Positions 57,040 through 64,000 of a stretch of DNA of 64,000 bases are shown one piece after another (within the stretch, counting starts at the first letter, position 1; each line of letters starts with the position of its first letter). The stretch lies in contig CM061134.1 in the NCBI GenBank assembly GCA_030789695.1, positions 66,625,486 to 66,689,485 of the forward strand, written 5' to 3'. Under the pieces are notes generated by a model that searched no databases, had not been told where the DNA came from, and was given only the letters and a program-made list of their open reading frames with translations. Position numbers and translations under genes: made by a program. This stretch comes from Scilla litardierei (lineage: Eukaryota > Streptophyta > Magnoliopsida > Asparagales > Asparagaceae).

Positions 57040-57222
57040 TGTTGAAGGAATTTGGAAAAGAAGTGAAGATAATCACCAAATTAGGAGTAGCCATGGCACA
57101 AGTCATGGCTCTCTATATATTCATATGAATTATAAGTCCAAGGGACTCCCCACTAACTTAGTGGGGAGTAAATGGTGAGATGTTGAGGGGGGGAGGCCAA
57201 AGGCCTCCCTCAACTCACAACA
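57040..57222 (-). repeat. Element G 5' LTR
   Basis: It is 183 bp long and is followed by TSD CAAAT at 57223-57227. Confidence 0.93.
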
Positions 57223-57227
57223 CAAAT

Positions 57228-58342
57228 CTCTTTTTTTTTCTTTTGTTTTCTTTTTTTTTTCATAACATATATACACAATGATCCCAAATCAAAGAGGAGG
57301 TTATACAAGTATTTTTTTCTTTGGATTTTGGGGAGTTTGGAGCATGTGATTTTAATAACGGTGGAAGGCCAATAATAGAATCGCTACGGGGAGATTCACC
57401 AATGAATTTAAAATAGAGAAATTATGTTCAAGATATGTGGAGAAAGAAATAAATGTATCTCTCAGTTCACTCTATAGGATGTGCATGACAACTTCAGCAG
57501 GGTAATATAATCTACTCAGTTTAATCTTAAAAAGTAAACTAATCCAGATTTATCAAAGCTAGCAAACATTTCAATCAACCCGAAGTGAAGCGTACTAATC
57601 ATGCAAATAGAAGTGATGTGAGAAAGGAAATCAGTACCCCAGATATAAGCATTAATGCGTGAATCTTGGTGTGTTTTCTACTATAGCATACATATGAATC
57701 ATCAGACATCAGCTAATAATAGAATTTCATCCATTTTCATACAGCAAAAGAGAGTGGGTTACTATTTCTAAATGCAAAGCAGAACATAGCATATTATATC
57801 AGAAATAAAAAGAGCTATGACATGACAAATATAGCATGCATATAGAGAAAAGCTAACACCACGTTATCATCATCACAGAAAAGTCATCTCTAGCAAAAGA
57901 TGAAAGGAATAAAGATAAACGAAAATAAAGACTATTTACAATGCAACACACAAGAAAAATAAGAAAAACGTGATGCATGGTAAAAAAATGAAAAAGTGAT
58001 GGCAAAATGAGTGAAAAAGTGGAAAAACGTGAAAAAACTCAAAATAAAGCTGACAAAAGCAAAAAGTGTGAGAACTCACTCCCCCAAGCTAAAGTGCACA
58101 GTGTCCTCAATGTGCGAAGTGTGGCACACCGAGAGACGTGTAATGGGAGGGGGGTTGGTATGCATGCATGATAAAAATAAATAAAAAGAAAAAAATGAAA
58201 AAATATGATGCGAATGTGATGCATGCAAGGATAAGAGTGATGCAAAAGTGTGTGTGTCACCAAAAATACTCTCCCTCACTCCCGAAAAAGGATAGAGAAT
58301 GATATGATCAAAATGTGGACAAAAATAGTGAGGGGAGGAGGG
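57228..58342 (-). other. Element E 3' UTR, part right of G
   Basis: Non-coding. It starts with the T-rich (A-rich on the minus strand) block and includes hairpin site 1 at 58080-58115. F inserts at 58343 (flank GAGGG). Confidence 0.6.
58080..58115 (-). other. Hairpin plus internal polypurine-like motif (E, site 1)
   Basis: On the minus strand GCACATTG-AGGA-CACTGTGC (one mismatch) is followed by 5 nt and AGCTTGGGGGA. Confidence 0.65.
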
Positions 58343-60353
58343 TGACCGGTGCCCCGTTTACGGTATGGGCGCGGTGTCGTTTTACCGCAAGTGCACGGTT
58401 AGTGTAGGGTGCAGGTTTATCGAACTCAGTGAGGTGGATGGCTTGAGTGGCTACTAGCCTCGCCTAGGTCGTGTGCTAGCTACGCGATGATTTGGGTGAA
58501 GTGTAGAAATATAGAGAAGAAATAAAAAGACACGAAATGAATCCCCGCTAACACGGGCTAGAGCACTCATGACACTTGGCATTTGACTTGACCCAGGGTG
58601 AGACATTGCCCCAAAAGGTGGTACCTAGCATCCATGGCCCGATATTCCGGTCGGTGCCAAGCACGCTAGGTCTACCCGGTTCCGGACGGTGGGCATTCCC
58701 ATGTCCATTAACACCTTCCGCAACCGGGAGCATTAAGGCCACAATGATATCTCCCAACACTTCGTCCAAGCCTCTCCCGCGCGCGAGGACTCGATGTCAA
58801 CGCTCAGGGCGTGAGCTATGGCTAGGGAATCAACCGCCAAGTTTATTCCCCCTTGGCCCGACGGTCAGAGGCGGTTTTTCTCCCGCCAATGACAATGAAA
58901 CACCCCCGCGTAACCCTAATGGCCAAATAGGTCAAATGTGATTTCTAGCAATACATCGAAGCGGATCTTGACAGGACAAGCACCGGACCCCAATCCCCAA
59001 CACAACTAGTGTGTTGCCGTACGAATTGGACTCAAATTGCTAGAAATCCCCATTGACACATTTCATCGAACACATGCCATGCAACCAAGCCAATTGTAAA
59101 TTTCCAAGCATCAATCCTACCCTAACCCGTATTAGGGTTCATAAATACTACTCCATGATGAGAAACATAAAAACAAGTAAAGCAAATGACATACAAACAT
59201 TCATCATGAAGCAAAACAAACACAATACAAAACAATGGAGAAAAAGAGAAGAAAATACTTATCTCCGTTTGAATCCAACGATCCAATACAAGATTTATTG
59301 AAAGATACAACCCTAAGATAAACTATCCTAAACTCCCAGCAAAGGGGCTGAAAAAGCCCTAAAAATTAGAGGAGATCCCCCCTACATTCGGCCATCATCG
59401 TGTATTAATAGCCCCCAAAGAAACCCAATTGGTTCGGGTCCAGAAAACCACTCAAAACTGTCAAAACAGGCCCACCCGATCGGGTGGAAACTCACCCGAT
59501 TGGGTGGGATAAATAGAGACTATGAATCTGCTGAAATTGACTTCAACCGATCAGTTGGACTCCCAACCGATCGGTTGATGTGAAATTTCAGACAGCAGCC
59601 AATTTCAGCACATAGCTGCGCTCCGAAAATTCCAGAAAAATGTAGAAAAAACAGATTTGGGCAGGCGACCTATCGTTGGAAAGCTAACGATGATGCCGAC
59701 GCTAGAAAAATAAGATATCACCCAAAATCCTTCTAGAATGATAGCAGATCTTAAATGAATGAGCAACAGTGTGCGAAAGGGGACGAAAAGGCCACCCGAT
59801 CGATTGAAATGTCAACCGATCGGGTGAGCAGCTTGTTGCTTTGGCCGTCTCCTTTGGGAGCTTCAACCGGGCGCAGAGGAGAGCGGGTGGTGTGATCGGG
59901 TCGTCCTTCGGATGAATCAGCTACAGATGAACCGATCGGGTGAAGGTCACCCGATCGGTTGGAATTCAGCTCCATTTTCCCGAGAACTTTGACGGACTCA
60001 CCCGATCGCTGAACCGATCGGGTGAGATGCTCTTTACTCCAGCCTCAGTCCGGGTCGGATACGTGTGCGTCAACCGATCGGGTGAGCTGGTCCACCCGAT
60101 CGGTTGAGGGCTGAGAAATAGCAATCTTCATCGTTTTGACCCTCTGGATCGCGCGTGACTCTTCCCGTTGCTCCCGGGACTCAAGATATCTTCGTTTTAT
60201 GTCCCAAATGCTAGAAATTCCTGCAAAATACTAAAAACACGGAAAAGTGAAAGAAAACAAGAAAACACGAGAAAACGAATACAAGACGGCAGTAAATAAC
60301 AGAAAAACACAGAAGAAAACGTGCGCAAATATATGAAATATAAACACACGTCA
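58343..60353 (-). repeat. Element F 3' LTR
   Basis: TGACGTG to CCGGTCA on the minus strand. Palindromes of the CCGATCGG type lie at 59473-60106. The outer leader stem (GATTTCTAGCAAT arms) is at 58939-59050. Confidence 0.92.
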
Positions 60354-60356
60354 AAA

Positions 60357-60392
60357 TCCCCCAAGCTGAACTCTTCCTCGTCCTCGAGGAAG
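60357..60392 (-). other. Hairpin plus 3' polypurine tract (F, site 2)
   Basis: On the minus strand CTTCCTCG-AGGA-CGAGGAAG is followed by 5 nt and AGCTTGGGGGA, next to the 3' LTR. Confidence 0.85.
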
Positions 60393-62148
60393 ACGAGTGA
60401 GAGTAGGAGCTCAGAGAGGAAAAAATAGAGAAAAAGACAGAAAAAGAAAACTCTAAATCCTATATCGCCCGTAAGGGCCAACAAAATCAAAAACGACACA
60501 CCAAGCAAGCAAACACCAAATCACATCACTGAACTAAGGAATACGAGTCCAGACAAATGCCGTGGGCCCACGCGGTGAAGCGCGAGTGAGTGTGGTCGTG
60601 TGTTAGCAGACGGTGTCACTATCTACATTGTGCAATAAAGCTCGATATACACAAATCCACGAAACGACCCAAATACCGATTCGAATTGAATAAGGCGGTG
60701 AATATATGTAGTTCAAGCATGCATGAGAATAGAGAAATAATAGAAACATATCATGCGTCGGGGACTCCACAACTATGGTTAAGGAAATCACCACACTAAA
60801 GCCTAGATAATATCTAAAAAGTTCCTAAGCCAAGTGTTTTCGAAAACGATGGGGGTTGAGATGATGTGGAGTAGAACACTCGGTGCAAATTCTAGCCTTC
60901 CCTTTATTCTCGGTAGATAGGAAAAATATTCACACTTGAAATTTTTGGGTTTTGGGTATTTGTATTTTTTTTTGGATTTTGGGCTATACAAAATTTTTCT
61001 TGTCTTTTCTTGTCTCTTTTTTTTTTGGATTTTTGGGATATTGGCTATACACATGTGTACTCTCCCAAGTGGGAGAACGGTACACTACGAGAGGATTTGC
61101 ACCAAGTAAAACAAAAAAGAAATCGGAATCTAAACACTTGGGCAAAGGAAACTATTCTCGCTAAATAGAGCATGGGCTAAATGGGTTATCATAGTCCTTA
61201 ATTGTGGAATCCCGACACATGCGAAATGAAGTTCACGATATATATATATATATATATCATGCAGAAGCAGACATGAGAAATAAATATCGCATATTCAAAT
61301 CGAAGCATGATAATCTAGGGGTTATTCCTGGACAGGTATATAAAGTAAAATCACAAAGTAGAAGCACACCAAATAGTAGGCACGACGCACGACTCACAAA
61401 AAGCTAAGTGGACCCACGATGCATGAAATGCAAGAGGACTCGATATCCTAGGGTTAGTGAATGTGATTATCGAAGCCGTGCAAGGTGTGCGTGTGATTTT
61501 CGTGGCAATTCGTCATAGGGTTCATCTCTGGGAGAAAGAGATAAAAAGAAAAAAAGAAAAAAAAAGAAAAAAGAAAAACACGGAGAAAAACGACTCAAAT
61601 AATGAAGAAAAAGACACAAATGACGCATGAAGTACGACTCCCCCAAGCTGAAACTTGCATTGTCCTCAATGCAATAGTAGTGAATACGGGAGGGCAATGA
61701 AAATGTAGGGGAGTTACGCACCGACACAAAAAATGAAAAACACGAAAAATACACGAACGAAACTGGAAAATAAAGAAAAAGAAACATACAGAATAAAAGA
61801 TATAAAACGTAACGAAGGACTCAAAGACACAAACACACGACAACGACACACGAAAACATGCACACAAAAGTCGATTTCCCCCAAGCTGAACATGACAATG
61901 CTAGCAAAATGATATGATCAATGTGATGCAGAAATATGCTAAGGGAAAATCGGAAAAGAAAGAAATCAGAATGCAGGAGAGACAGTCTGCTCGTTCTCCT
62001 CGAAAGAGGATGTGGGGTGAAATGATAGAAGGGCACGACATGAAGGGTTATTAAGATGCAAAAGCAAATCCTAGATACGATCCCCTCGCTAATAAGAGGA
62101 GACGAGATTATTCAAATCTAAACTAGAAAGCGGTAAATTTTTACACTA
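60393..62148 (-). other. Element F 3' UTR
   Basis: Non-coding and collinear with D. It has a T-rich block (60935-61055), a short (TA)n at 61238-61258, hairpin site 1 (61639-61674) and a polypurine-like motif without a hairpin at 61877-61887. Confidence 0.7.
61639..61674 (-). other. Hairpin plus internal polypurine-like motif (F, site 1)
   Basis: On the minus strand TTGCATTG-AGGA-CAATGCAA is followed by 5 nt and AGCTTGGGGGA. Confidence 0.72.
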
Positions 62149-63507
62149 CTAGATTAGGATACACCTTAGCATAGGCGGATCCAAGATCTGAAGTGGGGCA
62201 ATTAGCTGCTCTAACTGCTCCTTCTGTGGCTTCGCTAGAAGCGATGTGCCACGTGTGCCAATGGACCCAAGCATTGCACCTCTAAGCATCCCTCGTAGGT
62301 GTCCACCTGTGACCTGTAAAGGATGAGGTGCATTAGTCCATAGCAAGAAATTATTTCCCAAAATAAATGTATCCCAGAGATAGTCGCCGACAAATGATGG
62401 TAAAATATATGAAATGTTGCGAACACTCCCTGAAAATGGTATGCTATCCTCTGTGCTAGCGACGATCAAATCCCCGCTCTCCCTGTGAAGTTGCTCTCCA
62501 GGTGGTGACACACCGCAGTATACCTCAAGAGAAGTCGATCCTGTGTCCTGTGAGAGATATGGTGTGTCAAATATATATGAGTCTAAAGAAATATGACGTG
62601 AAAAGCGAGACTCAAATGTGGAGTGAGAGTGAGTATGAAAATCTCCCGGAATAGGGGCAATATTCTCAAGTAGATGCTCAGCCGCAGAAGAAGTGGAGCG
62701 TGACGGTAGAGGTTGATGTGGCTCAGGCTCCATGAAGTGGATGATCGTATCCAAGCCCTCATGCACATCATCCTCGATGATATGCTCATGCTCCTCCATC
62801 TACCCGATGTCCTGAATGACATCCTCATGGTTGACCATCGACCAAGGAGGAAGCTGTGACAGAGATGGATGTGGAGGTGGATGTGGAGCGGACCCCTCGT
62901 ATGTGGTCGTGGTGTCCTCGTCCTCACGCACATCCTCCTCGTCGGTATGCATAATCTCTGTAAACTCCTCAGTGCTCTCATAGGACTCATGTGGGGTATC
63001 CAAATCAAGACAAGAAATCTCTCCCACAGATCCTAGATAAATCTCCCCATCCTCACTATCATCATCAAAAAATGCTTCGTCATCCAAGTGGTAGTGATGG
63101 AAAAATGGGGTATCGGCTTGAGATGTGTCTATGGTGGCCGATGGCATGGTGGTCTCAACCATGAAAGTGGGTATATCCTCTCCTTCATCCCCTCTCCTCG
63201 GTGTCGGCTCGGTGATTGGTACCATCAAGTTTTGTAATATTTGGCCTTGGTTAAACATGGCACTTTCAAGGAGAGACACGAGGCTTGATTCTTCGTGTGT
63301 TTGTGGAGGGGCATAAGGTTGAGGAAATGGATGGGAGGTGTTTGGGCTAAGGTTGTGGGAAAATGTTTGACCTTGGAGTGGGGGGCGGCTCTCAAGCGTA
63401 AATGGGCAATCATAATACACGTGCCCCACCATCCCACAAGTCTCACAAATCACAACTGGATAAGGATCGTATCCTCCCATCTGAGCATCGAAATTTGATC
63501 TCCACAT
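62149..63507 (-). pseudogene. Zinc-knuckle acidic protein of element F (one stop codon)
   Basis: This is the homologue of the D protein in one open frame of about 452 codons except for a TAG at 62800-62802, where D has Gln. The knuckle CETCGMVGHVYYDC, the acidic block DDEAFFDDDSEDGE and the C-terminal part with QKEQLEQLIAP and ILDPP are kept. In-frame length differences (for example GDEGED after PTPRR) and many conservative changes suggest that the protein was under selection before this copy broke. Confidence 0.75.
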
Positions 63508-63722
63508 GGTAATATCAAAGATACCTGGACAACAAAAATAAGAAAACTAGAGAGGAGCGTCAATAGTACAAGAGAATAACAAAAAGATAATATAATGGTG
63601 GGGGAAAAATTTCTTGGTTATTGAATATTTTTTTTAAAAAATAAAAAAAAAGAAAAAGAAATTTTTGTGTTTTTATGCGTAGTCTAACGAACCCAAGCTA
63701 AGCTAATATCAAACCGAACGCC

Positions 63723-63740
63723 TCCCCGGCAACGGCGCCA
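63723..63740 (-). other. Element F primer-binding site (tRNA-Asp)
   Basis: The minus strand reads TGGCGCCGTTGCCGGGGA, a perfect match, 6 nt from the LTR. Confidence 0.93.
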
Positions 63741-63746
63741 AAAACT

Positions 63747-64000
63747 TGACCGGCGCCCTGTTTACAGTATGGGCGCGGTGTCGTTTTACCGCAAGTGTAC
63801 GGTTAGTGTAGGGTGCGGGTTTATCAAACTCAGGGAGGTGGATGGCTTGAATGGCTACTAGCCTCGCCTAGGTTGTGTGCTAGCTACCCGGATAATGTGG
63901 GTGGAAGTGTAGAAATAAAAGAAAGAAATGAAAAAGACACGAAATGAATCCCCGCTAACACGGGCTAGAGCATTCATGACACTTGACATTTGACTTGACC
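63747..64000 (-). repeat. Element F 5' LTR (cut by window end)
   Basis: The U5 end of the LTR is collinear with 58343 onward. It runs off the window. Confidence 0.9.

Larger units (their letters stand above)
50548..57222 (-). mobile_element. Element G: Ty1/copia retrotransposon
   Basis: Short LTRs (50548-50729 and 57040-57222) start TGTTG and end CAACA, with TSD CAAAT at 50543-50547 and 57223-57227. It is read leftwards: leader, gag, zinc knuckle, pol remnants, polypurine tract GAGATGAGGGGGAG (beside 50730). The LTRs differ by one substitution and one indel, yet the coding region is full of breaks. Confidence 0.93.
47971..64000 (-). mobile_element. Element E: minus-strand relative of C, incomplete in the window
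   Basis: The 3' LTR is at 47971-49802, and polypurine tract and 3' UTR follow to its right. The internal region is interrupted by G and F, and the ORF and 5' LTR must lie beyond 64000. The presumed TSD at 47966-47970 is AAGGG. The first bases TTATCAC were probably TGATCAC. Confidence 0.8.
58343..64000 (-). mobile_element. Element F: minus-strand relative of D, incomplete in the window
   Basis: The order from right to left is 5' LTR (63747 to beyond the end), primer site, ORF, 3' UTR, polypurine tract and 3' LTR (58343-60353). The left flank is GAGGG; the right flank is outside. It carries the D-type ORF with one stop codon. Its LTR of 2011 bp is about 265 bp longer than that of D, mainly in U3. 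Confidence 0.92.

Noticed and set aside
58039..58279. Short minus-strand frames near 58.1 kb
   Set aside because: They cover the hairpin and polypurine region of E and are not conserved as protein in C.

Overview
This is repeat-dense nuclear DNA of a flowering plant. I found no confident host gene, rRNA, tRNA or CRISPR. Almost all of it is LTR retrotransposons nested in one another. Lineage calls rest on protein domains that I recognise by eye: Athila/Tat-like Ty3/gypsy gag, protease, RT, RNase H and integrase with a tRNA-Asp-type primer site, and Ty1/copia gag. The species cannot be told.

Layout. (J) 1-3502 and 16699-17545: remains of a minus-strand copia-like element with a long LTR, split by element A. 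(A) 3503-16693, TSD ACCAC: a gypsy element with gag and protease but no RT or integrase, plus an Athila-type downstream ORF. It contains a solo LTR (7615-9203, TSD GTTGT) and a non-autonomous hAT element (14091-14826, 8-bp TSD). (B) 17832-43270, TSD ATGAG: has RT-RNase H-integrase but no recognisable gag or protease. B is interrupted by (C) 24919-39755, TSD ATCAC, and C by (D) 28278-35076, TSD CTATC. (H, I) 43600-47970: a minus-strand copia gag remnant and a plus-strand copia-type LTR fragment. (E) from 47971 to beyond the window, minus strand, same family as C; it contains copia element (G) 50548-57222, TSD CAAAT, and (F) from 58343 to beyond the window, minus strand, D-like. LTR divergence counted by hand falls with nesting depth: B about 4-6%, C about 2%, D about 1%.

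How the parts relate. A, B, C and D have a readable tRNA-Asp-type primer site, as does F on the minus strand. All six elements A-F share a 3' UTR plan ending in a polypurine tract AGCTTGGGGGA. A carries gag-protease only and B pol only. C, D and F carry one unfamiliar acidic protein, which in D and F starts with a CCHC zinc knuckle. Proteins could therefore be shared in trans between families.

The most novel signals are non-coding. (1) A hairpin with an 8-bp stem and AGGA loop lies 5 nt before AGCTTGGGGGA, twice in each of six elements, with stems that change in a compensated way. (2) The C/E leaders hold a row of hairpins that share the 16-nt loop TTTGCAAGAGATTGGA on different stems. (3) Each LTR family has its own palindrome repeated in U3, and A and B repeat their own palindrome again in front of their 3' ORF, in A followed by a TATA box.
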